From Nostoc sp. T09 (GTDB lineage: Bacteria > Cyanobacteriota > Cyanobacteriia > Cyanobacteriales > Nostocaceae): a stretch of DNA of 45,058 nucleotides. Location of the stretch: assembly GCF_002154695.1 (NCBI RefSeq), contig NZ_MTAV01000092.1, forward strand, positions 1 to 45,058. Direction: 5' to 3'. Below, piece by piece: positions 7,998 through 16,819 of this stretch (positions are counted from its first letter, which is position 1; each line of letters opens with the position of its first letter). A program made the position numbers and the translations under genes. Under the pieces are notes generated by a model. That model was not told where the DNA came from, searched no databases, and saw only the letters and a list, made by a program, of their open reading frames with translations.

Positions 7998-10900
7998 ATG
8001 TTCATACCTTCTACTGCTTTGACAGAAGTTGAGCTGGAGTCAGCAATTATTCGCAACCCGCTGATAGTTTCGCCAGATACATCTGTGATGGCAGGGATCG
8101 CCCAGATGAGTGGTATTCGTGCGATGTGTTCATCTTCAAAAGAGGTAGATAGCGAAATTGAAGCTTTGCACCTTGAGGCACGGTCAAGCTGTGTATTGAT
8201 AGTTGAGAATAATCAAATATTAGGCATTTTTACTGAACGAGACGTGGTTCGTCTCAGTTGTCAAAAGCGATCGCTAGAGAATTTGGCAATCGGGGATGTA
8301 ATGACACATCCAGTTATTACTTTGCAGCAATCAGCATTTACCAATCTCTTCTTTGCTGTCAATCTGCTCCAGCAGTATCACATTCGGCACTTACCTCTGC
8401 TCAATGAGCAAAACCAAATCGTGGGGCTACTGACTCATGAAAGCTTGCGACAATTATCGCGTCCCATAGACTTGCTACAACTACGCCTAGTAGCAGATGT
8501 GATGTCTCCTCAAGTGATTTATGCTGCTCCCAATGTTTCTATGCTTGCTGTGACTCGTTTGATGGCAGAACATCAGGTAAGTTCAGTGGTGCTTGTGGAA
8601 GAACGAGTTCAGAAGACACAAGAAAAAGTTCTACAAATCCCACTCGGCATTGTCACAGAGCGAGATATTGTTCAATTTCACGCACTAGAACTAGATTTTG
8701 AACGTCTCCAAGCCCATGACGTCATGAGTACGCCAGTTTTCTCGGTTAGCCCAGAGGAATCGCTGTGGATTGTTCAACAAATAATGCAGCAATACCTAGT
8801 TAAACGGATAGTAGTAGTTGGAACTCAAGGAGAGTTATTAGGGATTGTTACTCAGACTAGTATTCTCAAAGTACTTAATCCTTTGGAGTTAACTTACTTA
8901 GTCGAAGTATTAGAACATCGAGTGTCTCGATTAGAAGCAGAGAAACTAGAACTGCTGCAAAATCGCAACGCCGAATTAGAGCAGCAAGTTCTTGAGCGTA
9001 CAGCTATACTCAAAACAAAAGCGGAGCGAGAGCGGTTAATTACCACTATTGCTACTCAAATCCGTTCTTCACTTAATCTACAGAATATTCTCGAAACAAC
9101 AGTTCAAGAAGTGCGATCGCTTTTAAACTGCGATCGCGCTGCTATCTGGCAATTCCAACCCGACTGGAGCGTAGTTGTAGTTGCAGAATCCGTAGCTGAA
9201 GGTTATTTATCTTACCAAGGTAGAAAAATTTACGATTCTTGTTATGCACCTGATTGGGTAACGAGCGATCGCAAAGAACGGACTCGCGTTGTCTGTGATA
9301 TCTACACAACACAGATGAGTGATTGCCATCGCCAGCTACTGGAATCATTACAAACTCGGGCAAAAATTTTGGTGCCAATTATCGAAGGCGAAAATCTGTG
9401 GGGACTGCTGAACGTTACTGAAAGCCAAACTCCTAGGCAATGGCAAGCTGAAGAGATTACTCTTATACAACAGCTTTCAACTCAGTTGGCGATCGCTATC
9501 CAGCAGGCTACTGCTTATGAGCAATTGCAAACAGAACTAGCAGAACGACAACGAACAGAAGCACATCTACGGCAAAGCGAACAACGCTATGCTTCTTTAG
9601 CAGCCGCAGCGCCAGTTGGTATTTTCCGAACTGATGCTCAAGGAAACTGTCTTTACGTTAATGAACGCTGGTGCAAAATTACCGGACTAACTTCACAAGA
9701 AGCAGCCGAAGCTGGATGGGTTAAAGGACTTCACCCTAACGATCAAGAAAAAGTTTTAGCTGAGTGGTATTGTGCTGTTAAAGAAAATCGTTCTTTCCAG
9801 CTAGAATATCGATTTCAACAGCCTGATGGTACGGTGGCTTGGGTATTTGGGCAAGCTGTTGCAGAGCATGATTTAGTAGGACAGATTACAGGGTATATTG
9901 GCACAATCACTGATATTAGCGATCGCAAATATGCAGAAGAACAGCTAATTTACAACGCACTACATGATGCTCTAACTGACTTACCCAATCGGAATCTGCT
10001 GATGGAAAGGCTGGAATTAGCCATTAATCGAGCCAAACGAATTGAAAATTATCATTTTGCTGTGTTGTTTCTCGATATGGATCGGTTCAAAATCATTAAT
10101 GACAGCTTGGGACATTTAGCTGGAGATCAACTATTAACTATCATTGCTCAGAGGCTAAAATCCAAAATTCGGGCAATGGATTTAGCGGCTCGCTTAGGTG
10201 GTGATGAATTTGTAATTTTGCTGGAAAACCTGGAAGGAATTGAAGAAGCAATTAGAGTTGCCGAGCGGATACTAGGAGATTTTCAAGCTCCATTAATGCT
10301 CAATGGATATAAAGTATTTATTACCACGAGTATTGGTATTGTTTTAGGCACAGAAAATTATCGCCAAGCCTCCGATTTGCTTCGAGATTCAGATATTGCA
10401 ATGTATCAAGCAAAAACTCAAGGAAAAAGCTGCTATAAGATATTTGATGCCGAGATGCATACTCAAGCACTAATCCGTCTAAATTTAGAAAATGATCTTT
10501 GTAAGGCTTTGGAACGGCAAGAGTTTCTCGTTTACTATCAGCCCATTTTTGATATAAATAGTAATCATTTGATTGGTTTTGAAGCACTGGTGCGCTGGCA
10601 ACACCCGATTCGGGGATTTGTGTCTCCCGGAGAATTTATTCCCCTAGCTGAAGAAACAGGGCTGATTGTGCCTTTAGATAGCTGGATACTTGACACTGCC
10701 TGTCAGCAACTTGCACTTTGGCAACCTCATTTCGCTAATCAATTTCCGTTGAAAGTGAGTGTTAATCTCTCAGTTCAAGACCTTCGTAAAACCACATTGG
10801 TTAAGGACATAGAACGCATTTTGGTTCAAACAGGTTTAGATGGTCACTGTTTAACTTTAGAAATTACAGAGAGTATGCTCATTGATAATATAAATGAGGC

Positions 10901-11267
10901 ACTCATTGTATTAGAGCAGTTAAAAAAACTGGGAATTGAAATTAGCATTGATGATTTTGGCACTGGATATTCATCGCTCAATTATCTGTATCGCTTACCT
11001 GCTGACTTCTTGAAAATTGATCGTTCCTTTATTAATCAAATGCAAGAGGATAGCCGAAATTATCAACTTGTCAAAACTATAATCACACTCAGCAATCAAC
11101 TTGGACTAGCAGTTATGGCAGAAGGTATTGAAACACAACAGCAGCTTCAATGGTTAAAGCAACTTGGATGTGAATTTGGTCAAGGTTACTTATTTTCTCA
11201 ACCTCTACCTGCTCATGAAATTGAGAGACTATTTATCAGGGAATATTTGAACTCATCCTGTGGCTGA
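7998..11267 (+). CDS. CBS4-GAF-PAS-GGDEF-EAL cyclic-di-GMP signalling protein
   Basis: A 1089-aa soluble protein. Order: four CBS motifs forming two Bateman modules (about 15-155 and 165-295; the VTERDIV and FTERDVV signatures are clear), a coiled coil (about 300-345), GAF (about 345-505), PAS with PAC (about 525-645), GGDEF (about 650-815) and EAL (about 830-1080). The diguanylate cyclase motif GGDEF is intact at 734-738 and is preceded by an RxxD inhibitory site (R725-D728). The phosphodiesterase motifs are also intact: EAL 862-864, the Asn of VNLS near 923, E957 region (LEITES), DDFGTGYSSL 985-994, KID and AEGIE downstream. Both activities are therefore possible, and the four CBS motifs suggest control by adenine nucleotides. 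It is the third signalling gene in a row on this strand. The Shine-Dalgarno is weak. Confidence 0.92.
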   Translation: MFIPSTALTEVELESAIIRNPLIVSPDTSVMAGIAQMSGIRAMCSSSKEVDSEIEALHLEARSSCVLIVENNQILGIFTERDVVRLSCQKRSLENLAIGDVMTHPVITLQQSAFTNLFFAVNLLQQYHIRHLPLLNEQNQIVGLLTHESLRQLSRPIDLLQLRLVADVMSPQVIYAAPNVSMLAVTRLMAEHQVSSVVLVEERVQKTQEKVLQIPLGIVTERDIVQFHALELDFERLQAHDVMSTPVFSVSPEESLWIVQQIMQQYLVKRIVVVGTQGELLGIVTQTSILKVLNPLELTYLVEVLEHRVSRLEAEKLELLQNRNAELEQQVLERTAILKTKAERERLITTIATQIRSSLNLQNILETTVQEVRSLLNCDRAAIWQFQPDWSVVVVAESVAEGYLSYQGRKIYDSCYAPDWVTSDRKERTRVVCDIYTTQMSDCHRQLLESLQTRAKILVPIIEGENLWGLLNVTESQTPRQWQAEEITLIQQLSTQLAIAIQQATAYEQLQTELAERQRTEAHLRQSEQRYASLAAAAPVGIFRTDAQGNCLYVNERWCKITGLTSQEAAEAGWVKGLHPNDQEKVLAEWYCAVKENRSFQLEYRFQQPDGTVAWVFGQAVAEHDLVGQITGYIGTITDISDRKYAEEQLIYNALHDALTDLPNRNLLMERLELAINRAKRIENYHFAVLFLDMDRFKIINDSLGHLAGDQLLTIIAQRLKSKIRAMDLAARLGGDEFVILLENLEGIEEAIRVAERILGDFQAPLMLNGYKVFITTSIGIVLGTENYRQASDLLRDSDIAMYQAKTQGKSCYKIFDAEMHTQALIRLNLENDLCKALERQEFLVYYQPIFDINSNHLIGFEALVRWQHPIRGFVSPGEFIPLAEETGLIVPLDSWILDTACQQLALWQPHFANQFPLKVSVNLSVQDLRKTTLVKDIERILVQTGLDGHCLTLEITESMLIDNINEALIVLEQLKKLGIEISIDDFGTGYSSLNYLYRLPADFLKIDRSFINQMQEDSRNYQLVKTIITLSNQLGLAVMAEGIETQQQLQWLKQLGCEFGQGYLFSQPLPAHEIERLFIREYLNSSCG

Positions 11268-11286
11268 AGTTTGGGGAATTTTATCT

Positions 11287-11325
11287 TAGCTGCCAGTAGT
11301 CAGTGGTAAAAACAACTGACAGCTA
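11287..11325. terminator. Imperfect hairpin between convergent genes
   Basis: TAGCTGCCAGT pairs with ACTGACAGCTA across a short loop, with one mismatch. It lies exactly in the 64-base gap between the converging GGDEF-EAL gene and the surface-protein operon, so a bidirectional terminator is likely. No long T-run is present. Confidence 0.45.
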
Positions 11326-11331
11326 ACAGTA

Positions 11332-14187
11332 CTAATCGATTTTGACACGGAAGCTAACAGACCCAGATTGGCCGCTAGGAACATTACCTAGCTTGACAAT
11401 TACTGTACCGTTGGGATTATTACGATTTTCACAAACATTACTTTCAGGAACTTGTTCTAAAGATGTCAGGGGTGAGAAAAATCTTCCACGATCCGCACCA
11501 GAACCGCCGCCATTCACGGCAATACTGTTGGGTACATAAGTTGTTCCCGCAGGAATTAAGTCACAGAAATTAAGATTCTCCAGTAATTGGCCAGCGCGGA
11601 AATAAACTGTGTACTCTACTTCATCACCACTTTCCACAGGTGTCTGGAGTTCATATTGACCAAGAGGCGCAGGCCTTAGGACATTATCATTTTGATCGTT
11701 GGGGTCATCTACAAACGTATTGTAGGGAGTACGCTGACCATTTATTCTGGCGATCGCAGTAATTCGTTTGACTAACTGCAAACTAGTTCCGCTAGTGCTA
11801 GCGTTACCAGGTGCGAAACCAAAGTCAACATTAATATTATCTGGATTGGCGGAAGTTAAATTTGCTGAGGCGGTTGTTGAAGTTGTTGGTGTAAAGTTTT
11901 GGGGTGAGGTAACATCTACAGTATAATTACCCAGCGGCAAGCCTGTAAAAATATAGTTACCGTTGTTATTGCTCGTAGTAGTATCAACTATCTCACCATT
12001 GGCATTTCTGAGAGTCAGGTTGACATTGGGAATTCCTGTTTCGCCTGAGTCTTGTCTGCCATTGCTATTGTTATCGTTGAAGATCAAGTCACCAATAGAA
12101 CCGCCAGGGGGTCGCCGCAACCCAAAGTCAACGTTAGTCAGCGATTGGCCTGGTTGAAGATTGACATTTACTTGAGAACTACCAGTGGTAATTTGCGGAA
12201 AGTTGAAGGGAGGATTGACTGTAACTCTGTAGTTACCTGTTGGTAGATTATTGAAATTGTAGATACCGTTGCCATTAGTGGTAGTTGTTTGGGTGGTATC
12301 ATCGCCAGTTCCCAATATGCCATCATTGCCAGGAAGAGTCAGGGTAATAGGAACATTGGAAATTCCCGATTCGCCTGAGTCTTGTATACCGTTGCCATTT
12401 GTATCGTTGAATACGGTATCACCAATAGAACCGCGATCGCCAGTAAATGCATTGGGACGAAAACCAAAGTCAGCACTATCTAATTTTTGACTAGGTAAGA
12501 GGTTAATGTTAAAGGGGTTGATACCAGTGGTCAGAATATTACCTTGAGGCGGATTGGCACTTACTTGGTAATTACCTGGAGCCAAATTAGGGAAGCTGTA
12601 TTTACCATTACCATCGGTGGTAGCAGTTCGCGTAGTACCATTTGGCAGTGTTAATGTAACTGTGACATTTGGGTTACCTGGTTCATTATTATCTTGAGTA
12701 CCATTACCGTTAGTATCAGTGAAAACGGTATCGCCAATCGACCCATCAGTAGGCGGACGAAAACCAAAATCAACGGTATCGATATTTTGATTGGCAACGA
12801 GGTTGACAGCGCCAGGTTGTAGAGTTGGAGTAAAGCCAGCAGGCGGATTGGTAACTGCTACTGTGTAATTGCCAGCCGGGACATTAATAAATCTGTAGAC
12901 ACCGTTGGTATCAGTTTTAGTAGTGGTAATTACGTTTCCATTGGCATCTCTGAGTACAAGATTGAGGTTAGCAATTCCTGGTTCTCCAGGTTCAGCAACG
13001 CCGTTGCCATTAGTATCGCTAAATACAAAATCTCCAATCGAACCCGTACCTTGTGCCTGTGGAGTAAAACCAAAATCAGCTTGATCGTAATTCTGTCCAG
13101 AAATTAGAGCAATGGGATTGGGTTGGGTAAGAGTGGGTGTAAACCCATTAGGTGGTTTGGAGACGGCAACTGTATATTGACCCGCAGCTAAATTAGGAAA
13201 GCTGTATTTACCATTATTATCAGTAGTTGTAGTGCCAACTACGTTACCGTTGCGATCTTTGACATTTAGTTCAACACCGCTGATTCCAGTTTCACCAGGG
13301 TCTTGACGATTGTTAGCGTTGGTGTCATTGAAGACAGTATCACCTATTGTACCTGGAAGTACACATATACTGATTTTATTCAGACCCACAGTCTCATCTT
13401 GCCTGGGTTCACCGAATTCTCTTCCGGCTTCGTAAAGCACCCGGATTTGGTTGATAGCACCAGATGGTGTAATCTCAACGTTGGCATCGCTAGTGTTGGG
13501 GAAAGCATTTTCTCTAATCCCTTCTGCAAGGACGCTGTTACCGTTATTAGTCACTCTCGTATTTGGACCGATCGCTCTACCAGTTAAGGGAACAGATGCA
13601 GTTCCATTAACTGCTGTTACTGTAATTCGATCTTGAAATATTCTCTGAATTTGTGATGGAGGATCGAAATCTCGTGCACCATCTCGGTCAACATCCATAA
13701 AAAGTAGCGGAGTTGCCAAGGTGACTGGTTGAGAGAAGGTAATGATGAGTGTGGAATTACCTTGTGTTGGGTTTTTGCCCAAACCGATATTCCAGCGCAG
13801 ATGCGATCCTAAGATTCCACCGTAGATATCTGTAGGTGAAGGTGTATCAATTCTTGTTACTTGATTATCGGAGTTAACATTAAAATTTTGGGTATCGGTG
13901 ACTGTTCCCAGAGGAGCAGGGTTATCGGTAAACTGAAAAGTAGCTCTAACTCCATTAGCGCTAAGGTTTTGAGCTAAAAATTCTGCCAGATTAGTAGTAG
14001 GACTCCACTCAAAAGTTGCTGGTTGTGTACCACCTGGACAGCTATTTGCTTGCGCTAGCACCTTTTTACTGGAAAGGCTGCCTACAAGAGGAACCTGAGG
14101 CACAGTAAACAGTAGTGTCAGGAATGTACCTCTTAAAGGTTTAAGTAGATTTTTAAATAAAGGTTTCATTACTGGCTTCCTAAACAA
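11332..14187 (-). CDS. Exported SdrD B-like repeat protein with DUF11-like C-terminus
   Basis: A 951-aa secreted or surface protein. Residues 1-47 are a signal peptide (basic start, hydrophobic core FLTLLFTVPQVPLV, end VLAQA). Residues about 50-280 form a unique N-terminal domain. Then come five SdrD-B (Cna-B-like) repeats, each starting with an IGD(T/F)VF-D-N-NG block that holds a calcium-binding-like acidic loop and ending with a YxV-PP motif. Residues about 800-951 resemble a DUF11 / isopeptide-fimbrial type domain (EYTVYF, LIPAGTTYV, GSVSFRVKID). No LPXTG sorting signal is present, as expected for a Gram-negative. The repeats form stiff Ig-like rods in relatives, so the role is likely structural or adhesive at the cell surface. 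It is the last gene of a four-gene minus-strand operon, 146 bases after the OmpA-type gene. Confidence 0.88.
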   Translation of the reverse strand: MFRKPVMKPLFKNLLKPLRGTFLTLLFTVPQVPLVGSLSSKKVLAQANSCPGGTQPATFEWSPTTNLAEFLAQNLSANGVRATFQFTDNPAPLGTVTDTQNFNVNSDNQVTRIDTPSPTDIYGGILGSHLRWNIGLGKNPTQGNSTLIITFSQPVTLATPLLFMDVDRDGARDFDPPSQIQRIFQDRITVTAVNGTASVPLTGRAIGPNTRVTNNGNSVLAEGIRENAFPNTSDANVEITPSGAINQIRVLYEAGREFGEPRQDETVGLNKISICVLPGTIGDTVFNDTNANNRQDPGETGISGVELNVKDRNGNVVGTTTTDNNGKYSFPNLAAGQYTVAVSKPPNGFTPTLTQPNPIALISGQNYDQADFGFTPQAQGTGSIGDFVFSDTNGNGVAEPGEPGIANLNLVLRDANGNVITTTKTDTNGVYRFINVPAGNYTVAVTNPPAGFTPTLQPGAVNLVANQNIDTVDFGFRPPTDGSIGDTVFTDTNGNGTQDNNEPGNPNVTVTLTLPNGTTRTATTDGNGKYSFPNLAPGNYQVSANPPQGNILTTGINPFNINLLPSQKLDSADFGFRPNAFTGDRGSIGDTVFNDTNGNGIQDSGESGISNVPITLTLPGNDGILGTGDDTTQTTTTNGNGIYNFNNLPTGNYRVTVNPPFNFPQITTGSSQVNVNLQPGQSLTNVDFGLRRPPGGSIGDLIFNDNNSNGRQDSGETGIPNVNLTLRNANGEIVDTTTSNNNGNYIFTGLPLGNYTVDVTSPQNFTPTTSTTASANLTSANPDNINVDFGFAPGNASTSGTSLQLVKRITAIARINGQRTPYNTFVDDPNDQNDNVLRPAPLGQYELQTPVESGDEVEYTVYFRAGQLLENLNFCDLIPAGTTYVPNSIAVNGGGSGADRGRFFSPLTSLEQVPESNVCENRNNPNGTVIVKLGNVPSGQSGSVSFRVKID

Positions 14188-14333
14188 GATGTAGATTTTT
14201 GACCAAAAAAATACTGAAATGAGGCTTTTAAAGGAAGATTTTGTAGATTTTGGGTTTTGCCTGAGGCGCAGAGCAGAAATTTGCAGGAGAAAATCTGCTT
14301 AGAAGGGGAAATTCTGATTCCCCTACTCAGTTC

Positions 14334-16718
14334 CTACCTTCTGTTCCTATCTGGTTCTAATTGCAGGTCTTGTTCTTGGCCTTCAATGATGATGTCAATC
14401 CCTCTGACATCTTTGTAGATAATTTCGGCACGGCGATCGCGTGCGTAATCTAGGCGGCTACTACCTTCACTGACTCTTTGACTTTCACCCAAGGTGCGGA
14501 TGGTCATCCGTTCTGGGGGAATACCTTGGCGTAATAAGTAATTTCTCGTAGCTAAGGCCCTTCTTCTACCCAATGCCAAGTTATAATCATTGCTGGCGCG
14601 GGGGTCAGTGTGACCTTGAATTTCGATGACAATGAGGGGATTCTGCTGCAATACTTGCGCCACGCGATCAAGGACAATCGCACTTGCCGGACTAATAAAA
14701 GATTTATCTAAGGCGAAGTGAACATTCCGTGGTGCCCGTATCCGCAGAGGAGCGGGTGGTATAACCGTTGGTGGTGTGGGTGGTGTGGGTGGCTGTGGTG
14801 GCGCAGGTCGGGAAGTACATTGAGGGATGGGGTTTTGCTTACCTGCGGGTGGAAGACTGGGTGTAGCGCCTCTGGGGCCAATAAAGGCAGCGATCGCAGG
14901 TTCCGATGTGCCGTATTTGGGATCTGTAGCGATCGCACTGACTATATCCCCCGCCCGTAGATTTACAACTGTGATGCTAAAATTCCCCTTCTCATCCACA
15001 GGTGTGTTGGCTAATGGCTGGCTAAGTGCTCCATAACCTGGTTGATAGAGTGCTTGCTTACCTTGTTGATAATCTCCTAAGCGATAAATAGTCACCTCAG
15101 AACCAGGATCGGCTTTACCTTGTAAGGTGACACTATTACCACTAGGTAAAAATTCTCGTGTTTTAAATTCTGGGGCATTAATTGCACCGTTGCCTGTATC
15201 TAAGCGGCGATTGCCAGAATTGCGTTTGGGATTTGGTCCGTCTCCTCTTTGCCAATCACTTACGTCTAAATCTCTTTGGGCATTTAGGTCAATACTCAAA
15301 CCTTCTAATGCTGCAAACGAGTTATTTTGAATAATGTTGCGTTCACTTTGGGGAAAAGCTGTTACCACTACCCCAGGCCCAGTTTGATAGGAAATTTCGT
15401 TACCTGTCACCTGATGGTCACTGCCCATCAAGTAAACTGCTGCCCGTCGCAAACGTCTACCATTGTAAGTGATGCGGTTATCACGGATTTGTACATCACC
15501 TTGTGGTTTAAATAAATACACCCCTGCGCCATCATTGGCACAAATTAAGTTACTCGTAATTCGGGATTTGCTCACCACACCTTCTATTCGCAAGGCATCA
15601 GGCATCCCAGCAATCCCATTACCGACAATAATATTTTCTTGAACTAAGGTATTTTCCCCTCGCACTGAGGTAATAATAGCGCTGCCATCATGGTAGTAAA
15701 TTCGGTTGCGGCGAATTGTTGCACCTTGGGAGTTGAATACGTAAATCCCGAATGCAGATGTTTTTTCTGGTAATGTTTCAGTAGTAGTCAGTCCTAACCA
15801 GTTATTCTCGATGACCACATTTTTTGGTGGCACATCCTTGTCATAGAAAGGAAAGTTGCTGTTAGGTGGTTGCTGTTGGCTGGTATTGGGAGGCGGTAGA
15901 CGGTGGGCAATGACAATATCCCCAGGTGGCGTAGTCAAAGTTACGGGTTTAGGGACACCATCGTAAACTAAAAGATTTCCTAATTGCTGCTTAATTGGGC
16001 TGGCATTGAATCCGTAAAGACTTAAACCGCGAATCGTCACACCATCGGCGACAACAGTTAAACCGCGAAATATTTCTTTGTCAGGTGCAGGTGTGATCGC
16101 TACTACAGGAATTGGAATGGCAATTTCTGCTGTGGCTGAAGTTGAAGCGTTATATCCAGGTTGAGTAGCGCCATCTATAACTAGTCCTGGGCTTGCTAGA
16201 TCTGGCAGTTGTGACTGTAAAAGAATGGTGGTTGCGTTTGTAGGTAGACTAAACTCAATCCGTGAACCACCACCAGTTAGGGGTTGCACTAGCGCTTTTT
16301 CTGCACTGCTAAGTTGAGCAAGTGATAATGTACCATTTACCAGTTGGATGGCTTCGCGTAAAGTTAGCTGGTCATCAGGTTGAACATTACCATCTTGGTT
16401 GCTGTTAACTACTACTCGTAGAGAAGTGGGAAAGGGAAGTTGTGGTGATGGCGTAGGTGTTTGGCTGAGTGCGGCTTCGGAAGTTAAGAGGTAGAAGATA
16501 AGAGGAGAAACGAACCGCAGAGGGCGCAGAGGACACGGAGAAAGAAGAGTTTTAGAGAGATTTTGCGTTAGTGCTGAGATAGTCTTTTTTTGAGTTTGGG
16601 GGCTGACGCAGAAGAAGTTGTTTCTGAATAAGCTGGATTTTGTCTGTTTTTCTTTGTCATCTTTGAGTTTCCACCAAGGGAAATCTTGTAGCCATCGGAC
16701 TTTCAAACTGGACATCAC
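14334..16718 (-). CDS. Exported beta-helix protein with C-terminal OmpA peptidoglycan-binding domain
   Basis: A 794-aa protein. The N-terminus is long: about 60 charged residues precede a hydrophobic signal core (RFVSPLIFYLLTSEAALSQ, about 67-85). The opening of the mature part (LTLREAIQLVN) and the many short N-x-I-x-x-N motifs at about 300-470 mark a right-handed parallel beta-helix. A Pro-rich linker leads to an OmpA domain at about 665-775, with HFALDKSFISP, the GHTDPRASNDYN loop and the NLALGRRRALATRNYL helix; the Asp of GHTD and the Arg of YARDRRAE are the usual diaminopimelate-binding residues. It would anchor an outer-membrane or surface assembly to peptidoglycan. The region just before the signal core (residues SPCPLRPLR) is encoded by a dispersed DNA repeat, so the real start may lie downstream of the ATG at 16718. 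Third gene of the operon. Confidence 0.87.
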   Translation of the reverse strand: MMSSLKVRWLQDFPWWKLKDDKEKQTKSSLFRNNFFCVSPQTQKKTISALTQNLSKTLLSPCPLRPLRFVSPLIFYLLTSEAALSQTPTPSPQLPFPTSLRVVVNSNQDGNVQPDDQLTLREAIQLVNGTLSLAQLSSAEKALVQPLTGGGSRIEFSLPTNATTILLQSQLPDLASPGLVIDGATQPGYNASTSATAEIAIPIPVVAITPAPDKEIFRGLTVVADGVTIRGLSLYGFNASPIKQQLGNLLVYDGVPKPVTLTTPPGDIVIAHRLPPPNTSQQQPPNSNFPFYDKDVPPKNVVIENNWLGLTTTETLPEKTSAFGIYVFNSQGATIRRNRIYYHDGSAIITSVRGENTLVQENIIVGNGIAGMPDALRIEGVVSKSRITSNLICANDGAGVYLFKPQGDVQIRDNRITYNGRRLRRAAVYLMGSDHQVTGNEISYQTGPGVVVTAFPQSERNIIQNNSFAALEGLSIDLNAQRDLDVSDWQRGDGPNPKRNSGNRRLDTGNGAINAPEFKTREFLPSGNSVTLQGKADPGSEVTIYRLGDYQQGKQALYQPGYGALSQPLANTPVDEKGNFSITVVNLRAGDIVSAIATDPKYGTSEPAIAAFIGPRGATPSLPPAGKQNPIPQCTSRPAPPQPPTPPTPPTVIPPAPLRIRAPRNVHFALDKSFISPASAIVLDRVAQVLQQNPLIVIEIQGHTDPRASNDYNLALGRRRALATRNYLLRQGIPPERMTIRTLGESQRVSEGSSRLDYARDRRAEIIYKDVRGIDIIIEGQEQDLQLEPDRNRR
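16512..16541. repeat. Dispersed CGCAGAGG-type repeat inside a coding region
   Basis: GAACCGCAGAGGGCGCAGAG and the following ten bases are a member of the CGCAGAG/ACACGGAG repeat family that is scattered between genes in filamentous cyanobacteria. A related piece lies between genes near 35460-35507. Here it is read as codons just ahead of the signal-peptide core of the OmpA-type protein. Confidence 0.65.
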
Positions 16719-16773
16719 TCACTCCTATACACCTTGAACCTGGGCTGCTACTTCATTGCTTGTGGCTGATATC

Positions 16774-16819
16774 GAACCACAGATAAATATCAGTGTTTAT
16801 CTGTGTTCATCTGTGGTTC
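16774..16819. repeat. Palindromic ATCTGTGGTTC repeat over the end of the beta-barrel gene
   Basis: GAACCACAGAT (16774-16784) and ATCTGTGGTTC (16809-16819) form a perfect 11-bp inverted repeat around a tract containing GTTTATCTGTGTTCATC. This is another dispersed cyanobacterial repeat. The stop codon of the beta-barrel gene (16790-16792) lies inside it, so the last dozen residues of that protein are repeat-encoded. It could also act as a hairpin between the second and third genes of the operon. Confidence 0.65.
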
